Shown here one piece after another: positions 34,166 to 41,876 of a stretch of 64,000 nucleotides of DNA. The DNA is from Pleomorphomonas sp. (GTDB lineage Bacteria > Pseudomonadota > Alphaproteobacteria > Rhizobiales > Pleomorphomonadaceae): contig JAUVXG010000001.1 in the NCBI GenBank assembly GCA_030603685.1, positions 16,333-80,332 of the forward strand. The letters are read 5' to 3'. How positions within the stretch are numbered: the first letter of the stretch is position 1; each line of letters opens with the position of its first letter. Below the pieces are notes generated by a model. That model did no database searches. It worked only from the letters and a program-made list of their open reading frames with translations, and was not told the DNA's origin. The position numbers and the translations under genes were made by a program.

Positions 34166-37129
34166 TCAGGGAATGCAACGGCCGTCACGCCCCGGCCGGC
34201 AGGAGGAGCCCGGCGCCGCAGCCGGTGAAGCAGCACGTCCGGATCTGCCGAGCGCACTGAGATCGAGCGGTCCGCCGGTAGGAAGAGGCGAGCGCGCAAC
34301 TTCCCTCTCTCGCCGTGGCACGGCCTGGGCGTCGGCCGGCCTCGCCAGGGGAAGGGGCGGGACGATCGCCTGTGCGGCGGCTTGCGCGGGCGGCGTGTCT
34401 ACCGGTTTGGGCGGTTCGGCGAGCTGATCGATCATCGACGTCATGGCGTCCGGCTTGACGGCTTCGAGCTTGGGGACAGTCCCCTCGCCTTCGGCCAGAC
34501 GGGCGAAGCCGCCCCCCATGGTTGCCAGGCGCGCATACCCCCAGGTTGGGTCGGCCAGAAGACCCGGCAGATCGGGATAAAGGCGAGGCGCGGCTAGCCG
34601 GCCGACGACAGCCACCGGCACCTCGAAATCGGGATATCCGCTCAGTTTCGGCTTGAGACGCAGATCCATGGTGCCGTCCGCAAGACGGAGACTGCCCGAG
34701 CCCGACAGATGAAGATCTCCGGCTGCGAAAGCGAGGTCGTCGCTCGTCATCACGCCTTTTGCCAGCTTCAACTGGCCGGACAGGCTATCGAAACCGACCC
34801 GCCGCGCGTCCGATCCGAAGCCGCGTTGTACGGCGCGGGCCACCCGGCCGAGCAACGCCACGGGATCGATGCCGTCGAGAACACCATGCGAGACGGAGAA
34901 ACCGGCCGTGCCGATGGCCGAGTCGAAGAGATCCCCCTGCGTTCGCCCCTCGGCAACGATATCTGCGACAAGACCGAACTCACCGTCGGCGACAGTGCCG
35001 ATCAGCGGCGCAAGGCTGGCCAGGCGCGCGCCCTCAAGCTTGCCCTTGACCGCGAAGGCCGGCCGGTTGCCGGCCTTGACTGTCAGTGTCGCCGCGCCAC
35101 TGCCACCGCCAAGTGACAGTCGGGGGAGTTCGATTTCGGCCCTCTTGTCGTCCAGGCGGAGATCGACAGGGGCGGCGGCGGCCGCCAACGGACCAGCCGC
35201 GATACCCCCTGCCTCGATGCGCAAGTCGGCGTCGATCCCGAGTGGTCGATTGGCTCCCGACAGGACACCGGCAACGGCGCCGGCCAGCGCCGGAATGTCG
35301 ATGGTATCGCCGCTGAGGCGCCCGGTGAGCCGACCACGATCGCCGGAGGTGGCCAGATCAAGCACGCCGGCAAAGGCACTGTCTCCCAGCAACAGGCGTG
35401 CGTCGGCCATGGTCAGGCGGCCGGCACCGGCTTCGAGTTGCCCATCCAGGGAGGCGTTGGACGGCAGATCGGCAATCCCCACAAGCGTTGGAAGCTGGCG
35501 GGTCGTCAGAGCCAGACTGCCGTTAGCAGCAACGGCAACGGGATCAATCGTGCCATCGAAAGCCGCGGATAACGCCGGCCCGTCAAGCTTGGCCAGAACC
35601 GGAGAGGCAGCTCCCTCGATCAGTCGGCGCGGTGTCGCCTCGATCTCGAAAGTGGCGACACCCGACGACGCCTTCGCCTGTCCGGTCAGCCGCGCCGGCT
35701 TGTCGAGGCCGATGATGGAAAGATCGGCGGAAAGATCGCTCAATGCCGGCAACGCCACCTTGCCGACGAGCGGCAATTGTCGGAGAAACCCGTCGCGAAG
35801 CCGGCCGGCGCCGTCAATGGCGAGTGTTGCCGCCAGTTCCTCGGCCGAATGCCCTTGGGCCGACATGCGAATATCTGCCGCAAGGTGGCCGGTAAGCGGC
35901 GAGGCGACGCCCGCCATTGCCGCAACGTCGGCAACCGAGACATTCTTGGCGGCCAGGGAAGCACCGAGCCGCCGGCCTTCGTCGGAAGGCAAGAGATCAA
36001 CCCGACCGGACACCACGCCGCCACCCACCCCCCCATCGACGCGCGCACCGAAGCGCCCCCCGCGGTCAACGGCGGTAATGCGAAGCTTGCGAAGGCTACC
36101 GCCGGGGAAAGCCATTTCCGCAAGCTTCAGGTCGAAACCGGCATCGAAGGGCGCCGCACCGCCGAGCGGATCGAACCCGATCCGGGCCGCAAGCGCGGCA
36201 AGCGCCGTCAGCGAGCTCGCCGGCAGCCGCCCGAAATCGGCATGGACATCGACGGACGCACGCGGCCCGGCAAGATCGCACGCGGCGGACAGACGCCCCG
36301 TACTGCCAAAGAGACTGGCGGTGGCGTCGACCATCTCGACCCGACCGGACGATAGCGTGACGGCGCCTTCGAGCTTCACGGCTCCGGAGGGGCCACCGAG
36401 CGCGGCGGCATCCGGCACCGAGAGGTCGAGCCGACCGGCGAAGGCGCCGCCCGCCAACCCGCCGTCGAGACCAAGGTTCAGAGCCGGAGCGACGAGTTGC
36501 GCCCGTGTGGCGCCCGCCGATCCAGCCTCGACCGTCAGCGACAGCGGAGTGCCATTCAGCGTTGCCTTGAAGGAAAGGCGATCGGCATCGCCCGCACGGC
36601 TTGCCGACGCCACTATCCCGTCAAGTTTGGCTTCCGCATCTCCCGCGGAAAACGTAAGCCGCCCGTCCAGTGCCTGAAAATGTCGGGCGGAAGCCCGATC
36701 GGCAAGGCCGGCCAGGGTGCCGATCGCCTTGGCTGGATCGAGATCGCCTTTGCCGAGCGAAAGATGCAGGACCGGCTGCTCCACCGTCACGCTGGCGAGT
36801 TCGGACGAACCGGACAGAAAGGGCAGCGGATCGAGAGCAAGCAGAAGCCGGTCGGCATGCACCGTGCCCAGACCGTCGGGCAACTCGATCCCGACATCGG
36901 AGGCCACGACGCGCGGCGTCGGCAACAGCTGCAAGTCGGCTTCGCCGATTCTGACCGTCGTACCGGTGTCCGCCTCAAACGCCGCGATCGTCGGCTCCAC
37001 GAACTTGTCGAGCGGAAAAAGAGGCGCCATCGCCAGGCGTAACGCCAGGACGACCAGCACCAGCCCCGACAAGGCCGTGATGACGCGAATCATGCCTCCC
37101 CGATCCCTCGACGCCCGCTCGGCACGCAC
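34166..37129 (-). CDS. AsmA-family envelope protein
   Basis: A 987-residue AsmA-like protein with an N-terminal membrane helix (about 16-34), then a long repetitive beta-rich periplasmic region and the C-terminal AsmA_2-type segment (GQLKLAKGVMTSDDLAFAAG, GSGSLRLADGTMDLRLKPKL). AsmA proteins are thought to act in lipid traffic to the outer membrane. The start is GTG 37129 with GGAGGAG at good spacing; an ATG at 37093 is possible, but its GGAGG is only one base away. The tail is Pro/Ala-rich and low-complexity. Confidence 0.85.
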   Translation of the reverse strand: MRAERASRDRGGMIRVITALSGLVLVVLALRLAMAPLFPLDKFVEPTIAAFEADTGTTVRIGEADLQLLPTPRVVASDVGIELPDGLGTVHADRLLLALDPLPFLSGSSELASVTVEQPVLHLSLGKGDLDPAKAIGTLAGLADRASARHFQALDGRLTFSAGDAEAKLDGIVASASRAGDADRLSFKATLNGTPLSLTVEAGSAGATRAQLVAPALNLGLDGGLAGGAFAGRLDLSVPDAAALGGPSGAVKLEGAVTLSSGRVEMVDATASLFGSTGRLSAACDLAGPRASVDVHADFGRLPASSLTALAALAARIGFDPLGGAAPFDAGFDLKLAEMAFPGGSLRKLRITAVDRGGRFGARVDGGVGGGVVSGRVDLLPSDEGRRLGASLAAKNVSVADVAAMAGVASPLTGHLAADIRMSAQGHSAEELAATLAIDGAGRLRDGFLRQLPLVGKVALPALSDLSADLSIIGLDKPARLTGQAKASSGVATFEIEATPRRLIEGAASPVLAKLDGPALSAAFDGTIDPVAVAANGSLALTTRQLPTLVGIADLPSNASLDGQLEAGAGRLTMADARLLLGDSAFAGVLDLATSGDRGRLTGRLSGDTIDIPALAGAVAGVLSGANRPLGIDADLRIEAGGIAAGPLAAAAAPVDLRLDDKRAEIELPRLSLGGGSGAATLTVKAGNRPAFAVKGKLEGARLASLAPLIGTVADGEFGLVADIVAEGRTQGDLFDSAIGTAGFSVSHGVLDGIDPVALLGRVARAVQRGFGSDARRVGFDSLSGQLKLAKGVMTSDDLAFAAGDLHLSGSGSLRLADGTMDLRLKPKLSGYPDFEVPVAVVGRLAAPRLYPDLPGLLADPTWGYARLATMGGGFARLAEGEGTVPKLEAVKPDAMTSMIDQLAEPPKPVDTPPAQAAAQAIVPPLPLARPADAQAVPRREREVARSPLPTGGPLDLSALGRSGRAASPAAAPGSSCRPGRDGRCIP

Positions 37130-37336
37130 CGTGATCTCCTCCGAAAGCCGGTGCAAGTTTCTACAATACCAGTCCTTTCGGGCTTTGGCACCTTTCTCCG
37201 GCTATCCGTTGGGAGAAGCGTTCTGCCGCACTGCAAAATCGAATAAGTGCGGGGCAAAAGACTTGGCTGCACCGCATCATTGCCCATATGCTGGCTAAGC
37301 CGCGATGGAGCGCGGCGACGCGGCAAGAGGCTCCCG

Positions 37337-37903
37337 ATGTCCAGGACAAGGCAGGGTACCGTCATCCGGAAGTACGCCAATCGCCGTCTCTACGACACAG
37401 GGACGTCGAGCTACGTCACCCTGCAAGACCTCGCCGCCATGGTGCGCGCCAATGTCGATTTCGTGGTGATCGACGCCCGAAGCGATCAGGACATCACTCA
37501 CGAGGTACTGACCCAGATCATCCTCGAGGAGGAAACGCGCGGACCCCATCTTTTGCCGGTGAACTTTCTTCGCCAGCTCATCCGCTTCTACGGCGACGAG
37601 TTGCAGGCCATGGTGCCGGCCTTCCTCGAATATTCCATCGGCCAGTTCGCCCGAGAACAGGGCAAGATGCGCGGCATCGCCGGCGAAGCACTGGGCGCAC
37701 CTGCCCTCAGCGAGAAGCTGGGCGAACAGGTTCGCCTGAACGCGGAGTCCTTCGAGCGTGCCGTCCGCGCCGCCCTGCCCGGTGAAGGCCCGGACGATCA
37801 GACGCCCCCCGCCGAAAACCGAGCCTCCGACATCGACGCCCTGCGCGACGAGCTGGAAGCCATGCGGCGGCGGCTCGACCGACTGGCGCCGGAAACCGAA
37901 TAA
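37337..37903 (+). CDS. phaR: Polyhydroxyalkanoate synthesis repressor PhaR
   Basis: A 188-residue regulator with the diagnostic N-terminus VIRKYANRRLYDTGTSSYVTL (DNA/PHA-binding domain, residues 9-70), then LLPVNFLRQLIRFYGDELQ and a charged C-terminal coiled region. PhaR represses phasin and PHA genes and is released by binding nascent PHA. It stands alone here, without phaAB or phaC; the symbol phaR/aniA applies to the family. The start is ATG 37337, at the family's normal N-terminus. Confidence 0.93.
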   Translation: MSRTRQGTVIRKYANRRLYDTGTSSYVTLQDLAAMVRANVDFVVIDARSDQDITHEVLTQIILEEETRGPHLLPVNFLRQLIRFYGDELQAMVPAFLEYSIGQFAREQGKMRGIAGEALGAPALSEKLGEQVRLNAESFERAVRAALPGEGPDDQTPPAENRASDIDALRDELEAMRRRLDRLAPETE

Positions 37904-37909
37904 ACCCGT

Positions 37910-39664
37910 TCAGGCCGGCGGGACGACAACCGGCCCATGCAGCCACCCGTCGCCATCGAGGCCATCCAGCACCGTGGCGCCCGGCCCCGCCCGCAGGCGA
38001 GGTTCGCCGATCAATCGTCCCTGAAAGGCGGTGATGCCGAGCTCGGCGAGCAGGGCCGCCGAAGCTTCGTCCTGCACGAACTCGGCAACCGTGCGAATGC
38101 CGAAGTGGTCGGCCAGCGTTGTCAAAGCCTTGACGAAGACCACCGCGTCGGCGTCGTGCCCGATATCGCGAATGAAGGCGCCATCGATCTTCAGCCAGTC
38201 CGGCTTGATGTCGCGCAGCATCCGAAGCGACGTGTGCCCCGACCCGAAGTCGTCGATGGCGATGCGGCAGCCGATATCGCGCACCGTTGCGACCATGTGC
38301 CGGAGGTCATCCATGCGCGACAACGCCGCCGTCTCCGTGATCTCGATGGTCAACCGCCTGAGCGCGTCGCCGTCGCGGCGGGCGCCGGCCACCAGCATGC
38401 TGAGCCAGGCCGGATCGGCCAGCGTTTCCGGCGACACGTTGACGGAGAGCCTGAGTGTCGGCGAAGCCTGGAGATCGGCCATCACCAGCGTCAGTGCCCG
38501 CATGTCGAGCCGGCGAATGAAACCAAGCTTTTCGGCCGCTTCCACATAAGGACCGCCAGAGACGATCTCCTCCGACGGCAGGACCAGTCGGCTGAGCGCC
38601 TCGTAGGAAATGACCGTCCGGTCGGCGGCCGAGGCGATCGGCTGGTAGGCCAGCACGAAACGATCCTCGGCAAGTCCTCGCTGAATGGTCTCGGCGACTT
38701 CGACGTTGCGGCGGCGGAGGGCATCGCGGGCGGCCGAGGGCTCGTAAAGATTGAGATGACGGTCGACGTCGCGCCGGGCATCGCCCAGCGCCTCCTCCGC
38801 CCGGTTGGCGGCCATGGCGCCGGTGAGCGCGTGGTGAGGCAGCATCACCGCTCCAACGGCGACATCGGCACGGACGGAGGCGCCATCACAGTCGATCGCC
38901 TCGTCGCGCACCGCATCGCGGAATCGCTCGGCGGCGATGATCAGCGCGTGCTCGTCGCAGTCGTTGAGGATGGCGCCGAACTTGTGGCCCGAGAACGAGC
39001 CGAACACGTCGCCCTGTCGCATCCGGCGCAGAATGCGCTCGCCGGCGACGTCGATCACCCGGTCGCCAGCCTCGTAGCCAAAGTTGGCGTTGATACGGCC
39101 AATGTCGAGCACTGCAATGATCAGGAACACCGCCGAGCCACCCTCGGCTTCCAGCAGCTTCAACCGATCGTCGAGGCTTTGCAGCAACTCGTCGCGGTCG
39201 AGACGCCGATCCGGCCCGTAGAGACGAACGGGCGCGGTCGCTTCCGTATCTCGCGGCAGGACGCGGACGGTGCCACGGGCTCCGAGCGCCGGTTGTCCGG
39301 CTGGACCATACCAGCTGCCGCTCTCCTCGACGCGTATGCCCTGCGGCTTGCCTCCACGCGGCATCAAATCGTAGACGAGCCGATAGTCGGGGCTTATGCG
39401 GTCTTCCGGCAACACGGGGGGCGGTGTCGCTGCAAGTCTCAGCGTTTCCGCCTGCGGCCCGATCAGGCGATGGAGTGAACGGCCAGAGAGTGGCACTTCA
39501 TAGGCGGGAAGATCCAGGACCTCGCCGGCGTTCGACGACCAGCGCAAGCGGTCCTCGGCGTAGTTGTGGTCGAAAGCGGCTACGCCCGCTGCCGCCATCG
39601 CCGCGCCGATGCAGTCGACGCCTGCCAGCCTGTGTCCATCCGGTGAAACGAGATCGTCATCCAT
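37910..39664 (-). CDS. EAL-domain protein with degenerate GGDEF domain
   Basis: A 584-residue soluble protein with a PAS-like N-terminal region (about 20-120), a GGDEF-fold domain (about 165-310) and an EAL domain (about 325-570). The GGDEF motif is replaced by GSFSGHKFG, so cyclase activity is unlikely. The EAL site looks complete: YEALSR, SVNVSP, EITET, IDDFGSG, DWLKID, AEFV and FQGRLIG. It is therefore probably a c-di-GMP phosphodiesterase. A perfect CtrA box lies 138 bp upstream, shared with the divergent gene at 39910. Confidence 0.88.
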   Translation of the reverse strand: MDDDLVSPDGHRLAGVDCIGAAMAAAGVAAFDHNYAEDRLRWSSNAGEVLDLPAYEVPLSGRSLHRLIGPQAETLRLAATPPPVLPEDRISPDYRLVYDLMPRGGKPQGIRVEESGSWYGPAGQPALGARGTVRVLPRDTEATAPVRLYGPDRRLDRDELLQSLDDRLKLLEAEGGSAVFLIIAVLDIGRINANFGYEAGDRVIDVAGERILRRMRQGDVFGSFSGHKFGAILNDCDEHALIIAAERFRDAVRDEAIDCDGASVRADVAVGAVMLPHHALTGAMAANRAEEALGDARRDVDRHLNLYEPSAARDALRRRNVEVAETIQRGLAEDRFVLAYQPIASAADRTVISYEALSRLVLPSEEIVSGGPYVEAAEKLGFIRRLDMRALTLVMADLQASPTLRLSVNVSPETLADPAWLSMLVAGARRDGDALRRLTIEITETAALSRMDDLRHMVATVRDIGCRIAIDDFGSGHTSLRMLRDIKPDWLKIDGAFIRDIGHDADAVVFVKALTTLADHFGIRTVAEFVQDEASAALLAELGITAFQGRLIGEPRLRAGPGATVLDGLDGDGWLHGPVVVPPA

Positions 39665-39801
39665 CTGTCGCCGTCCTCGCCGTTTTGGAACACCTACCGC
39701 AACGCCCCTACCAGGGGAACCGCGTTTTTGTTCCGTCCGTCAACGATCCGCGCGCGAAATGCAGAGGCCATCGGCTCTTTTTCCAAAGCCGGTCTTGCGC
39801 A

Positions 39802-39817
39802 TTAAGCCTTTCTTAAC
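39802..39817. promoter_or_regulatory. Consensus CtrA binding box (TTAA-N7-TTAAC)
   Basis: TTAA (39802-39805), seven bases, then TTAAC (39813-39817): an exact match to the CtrA consensus of alphaproteobacteria. It lies between the EAL gene (minus) and a small unknown gene (plus), 93 bp before the latter's ATG. The sequence match is direct; regulation by CtrA is inferred. Confidence 0.65.
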
Positions 39818-39871
39818 CATTCTCAAGATCTGGCGCGCCGGTTGCTCGGCACCCCTCGAGTCGACACGACT

Positions 39872-39888
39872 TGTGCCGCAACGGCACA
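39872..39888. repeat. Perfect palindrome just upstream of the unknown gene
   Basis: TGTGCCG (39872-39878), CAA, then CGGCACA (39882-39888): perfect 7-bp arms ending 21 bp before the ATG at 39910. It could be an operator or a 5'-UTR hairpin close to the ribosome site. Confidence 0.5.
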
Positions 39889-39909
39889 GTTCCTGAAAGG
39901 CCCGTGACC

Positions 39910-40299
39910 ATGATCGGATCGGTAGGCTCCATCGGCGGAAGCGTCGGCGGCCAAAGCCTTGAAAGGGCGGCCCGCCGCGCGTCCGGTCGTTATGTCGAAG
40001 CGGCGGAGCGCGCCTCCGCCGACAGCGACAACCAGCGGTCCTTCGCCCTCGTCGATCCTCGTGCCGAGACCGGGAGCAGGACCGGCCATCGCCCCACAGC
40101 GACATCGTCGAGCGACGCCGCCTCTGCCCCCTTCATCGCCCAGCTCGCCGCCCTGGGCCTCGGCGATGCCGGCAGCGGCGAACGCCGCGTCCGCCGCGAC
40201 CCCTTGCAGATCGTCGCCCGAGCCGACGCGCTTTATCGCGACGGCTATCGCCGCGTCACAGACCTCGAGCCCGGCTTCTTCAGCGCTGCCGAGTACTGA
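39910..40299 (+). CDS. Small protein of unknown function behind a CtrA box
   Basis: 129 residues, not recognised. The N-terminus is Gly/Ser-rich (MIGSVGSIGGSVGG), the middle is charged and probably disordered, and the C-terminal third is more conserved-looking and helical (DPLQIVARADALYRDGYR, ending LEPGFFSAAEY). There is no signal peptide, membrane helix or cysteine. A GTG at 39904 is an alternative start; the ribosome site (GAAAGG) is modest. It is preceded by a CtrA box and a palindrome and followed by a terminator, so it is a one-gene unit. Flagellar or cell-cycle association is possible. Confidence 0.65.
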   Translation: MIGSVGSIGGSVGGQSLERAARRASGRYVEAAERASADSDNQRSFALVDPRAETGSRTGHRPTATSSSDAASAPFIAQLAALGLGDAGSGERRVRRDPLQIVARADALYRDGYRRVTDLEPGFFSAAEY

Positions 40300-40316
40300 T
40301 CCCATTCCCCAGAAAA

Positions 40317-40348
40317 CAAAAAGGCCGGCGCAACGCACCGGCTCTTTT
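40317..40348. terminator. Bidirectional terminator between the unknown gene and rpmF
   Basis: On the minus strand GCCGGTGC / GCGCCGGC forms an 8-bp stem (one G-U) with a three-base loop, followed by CTTTTTGTTTT, ending rpmF. On the plus strand the same stem is followed by TCTTTT, ending the small gene. Confidence 0.8.
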
Positions 40349-40393
40349 CAAGTCGATCCCGGCCGCCATCGACGGCCGAGCGGATCTCTCTCG

Positions 40394-40576
40394 TCAGGCT
40401 TCCTTGGGGGCCAGGATCTGGCGACCGCGGTACATGCCGGTCTTGAGGTCAACGTGATGGGGACGACGCAGCTCACCCGAGGTCTTGTCCTCGACGTAGG
40501 TCGGCTGCTTCAGGGCATCGGCGGACCGACGCATGCCACGCCTGGACGGCGAGGTCTTTCGCTTGGGAACTGCCAT
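40394..40576 (-). CDS. rpmF: 50S ribosomal protein L32
   Basis: The 60-residue protein is the alphaproteobacterial L32 form, starting [20 protein letters not shown] and containing [11 protein letters not shown]. It lacks the zinc cysteines of some L32 proteins, as is usual in this class. It has its own promoter and terminator. Confidence 0.97.
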   Translation of the reverse strand: MAVPKRKTSPSRRGMRRSADALKQPTYVEDKTSGELRRPHHVDLKTGMYRGRQILAPKEA

Positions 40577-40663
40577 TGTCTTCTACTCCATCGCCCGCTC
40601 TGAAGGAGGAGCCGCAATGGTCCACCATTCGGGCGCGCGGGCGCTCGTTCCTAAAGATGCGGC

Positions 40664-40693
40664 CTTATACAGACTGATGCGCCACTTTGCCAG
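40664..40693 (-). promoter_or_regulatory. Probable rpmF promoter
   Basis: On the minus strand -35 CTGGCA, an 18-bp spacer and -10 TATAAG, about 88 bp before the rpmF ATG. The -10 is good; the -35 matches four of six consensus bases. Confidence 0.4.
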
Positions 40694-40744
40694 TGCCTGC
40701 CCGGAAAAAAGTGCGCTCTCCGTCGCAATCCCGATGGGCAGCCG

Positions 40745-41488
40745 TCACGACTTCAGGCACTCGACATAGGCACCGGACTGACTGACCCGACGCTCGATGA
40801 TGCGGGCCAGGGTCTTCTGTGCCCGACTTGGCTTCAGAGGGTTGCGAATGGCAGGATTGGGCAGCGCGGCGGCGATCAGCGCCGCCTCGCGCCGGCTCAG
40901 CTTCGACGCCGGCTTCTTGTAGTAATACTGGGCAGCCGCCTCGACGCCGTAAACGTTAGGGCCGAGTTCGGCGATGTTGAGGTAGATCTCCAGCGTCCGC
41001 CGCTTCGACCAGACGAGGTCGGCATAAAGGGCAAGCGGTATTTCCAAGCCTTTGCGGATGTAGGATCGAGACGGCCACAGGAAGACATTCTTCACCGTCT
41101 GCATCGTGATGGTGCTCGCCCCGCGGTTGGGACCGCCATCGCGGCTCAGCACCGATCGAAGCTGTTCCCAGTCGACGCCGTCATGAAAGCAGAACTGGCC
41201 GTCCTCGCTCATCACCACGGCCTGCCTCATGCTCGGTGCGATGTCATCGAGATCGACCCACTGGCGACTATACCCCTGGAAACTGAGAAGATCGCCGACC
41301 ATCAACGTCGATACCGGCCGAACAAAAATGTAGAGCGGCGTCAGAACAAAGGGCAGGATGACGACCACCGCTGCGGCGATCGACAGCCTTCTGAGCCAGA
41401 TCCGCCAGCCAGATCGCCTCACAGCAGCCGCCTCCTCGTCGTCCGCCATCGACTCGCCCTCGGCCATCGCCTCGCTGAGATCGCTCAT
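40745..41488 (-). CDS. mtgA: Monofunctional peptidoglycan glycosyltransferase
   Basis: A 247-residue GT51 enzyme with a cytoplasmic tail, one membrane helix (about 33-57) and the periplasmic transglycosylase domain. It carries VVMSEDGQFCFHDGVDW (catalytic Glu), GASTITMQTVKNVFL, a KGLEIPLALYADLVW region and LNIAELGPNVYGVE. It polymerises lipid II glycan strands and has no transpeptidase domain. The length is normal for MtgA. Confidence 0.95.
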   Translation of the reverse strand: MSDLSEAMAEGESMADDEEAAAVRRSGWRIWLRRLSIAAAVVVILPFVLTPLYIFVRPVSTLMVGDLLSFQGYSRQWVDLDDIAPSMRQAVVMSEDGQFCFHDGVDWEQLRSVLSRDGGPNRGASTITMQTVKNVFLWPSRSYIRKGLEIPLALYADLVWSKRRTLEIYLNIAELGPNVYGVEAAAQYYYKKPASKLSRREAALIAAALPNPAIRNPLKPSRAQKTLARIIERRVSQSGAYVECLKS

Positions 41489-41649
41489 GCCCCACCGCCT
41501 GTCGCCGCCTCATCAACCAACCGCGCCGGGCCGGCAAACGAGGGATAAGACGGTCGTTGCCCACCCCGCGCGCCGCGATCGCAGATCAATGCGCGCGACA
41601 GCCTGTCGATGCGGCAGTTGCTCGCATTTTATACAGACATGCCAAAAAT

Positions 41650-41678
41650 TTGACATGGCGCAAATTGAGGCAACATGA
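41650..41678 (+). promoter_or_regulatory. Candidate promoter of the small RNA
   Basis: TTGACA (41650-41655) is a perfect -35. At a 17-bp spacing lies ACATGA, a poor -10, and CAACAT is nearby. It faces the terminator at 41770 with no gene between. Only the -35 is convincing. Confidence 0.4.
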
Positions 41679-41683
41679 GACCT

Positions 41684-41797
41684 TTGACTTGTGAGCGCTG
41701 CTTCGTCGGTCTTCCGTCTGGATCTTCCTCCTGATCCACCGTGGCACTCCAGCTTTCCTCCCAGAACTCAGGCCGGTAACCCCGGCCTGTTTTTTTG
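41684..41797 (+). ncRNA. Candidate trans-acting small RNA with anti-Shine-Dalgarno loops
   Basis: About 114 nt between a TTGACA element and a strong intrinsic terminator, in a gene-free gap. A perfect 6-bp hairpin (TGGATC / GATCCA, 41719-41738) displays TTCCTCCT in its loop. A second pyrimidine run, CTTTCCTCCC (41753-41762), precedes the terminator stem. Both are complementary to Shine-Dalgarno sequences. This layout resembles the rhizobial alpha-r14/NfeR and Rhodobacter CcsR-type riboregulators. The 5' end is estimated; family membership is inferred from architecture only. Confidence 0.55.
41770..41797 (+). terminator. Strong intrinsic terminator, plus strand
   Basis: The 8-bp stem CAGGCCGG / CCGGCCTG with a five-base loop is followed by seven T. 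The nearest upstream protein gene on this strand is the small unknown gene ending at 40299, which has its own terminator. It therefore points to an unannotated transcript, taken here as the small RNA. Confidence 0.85.
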
Positions 41798-41825
41798 CGC
41801 GGAATCCTCGGTCCGGCAAGCATGG

Positions 41826-41849
41826 AAAAGCCGGAGATCGCTCCCCGGC
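41826..41849 (-). terminator. Intrinsic terminator of putA
   Basis: On the minus strand GCCGG, a ten-base apex with GGAGCGATCT, then CCGGC followed by TTTT. It is 28 bp after the putA stop. Confidence 0.6.
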
Positions 41850-41876
41850 CTTCCGCCCCCCTGCTTTTATCCTTGA

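Noticed and set aside
37937..39478. 513-codon plus-strand open frame
   Set aside because: Antisense of the EAL gene; composition typical of reverse-frame shadows.
41586..41823. Short minus-strand ORFs across the mtgA-putA gap
   Set aside because: No ribosome site or homology signal; the plus-strand terminator and hairpins explain the region better as a small RNA.
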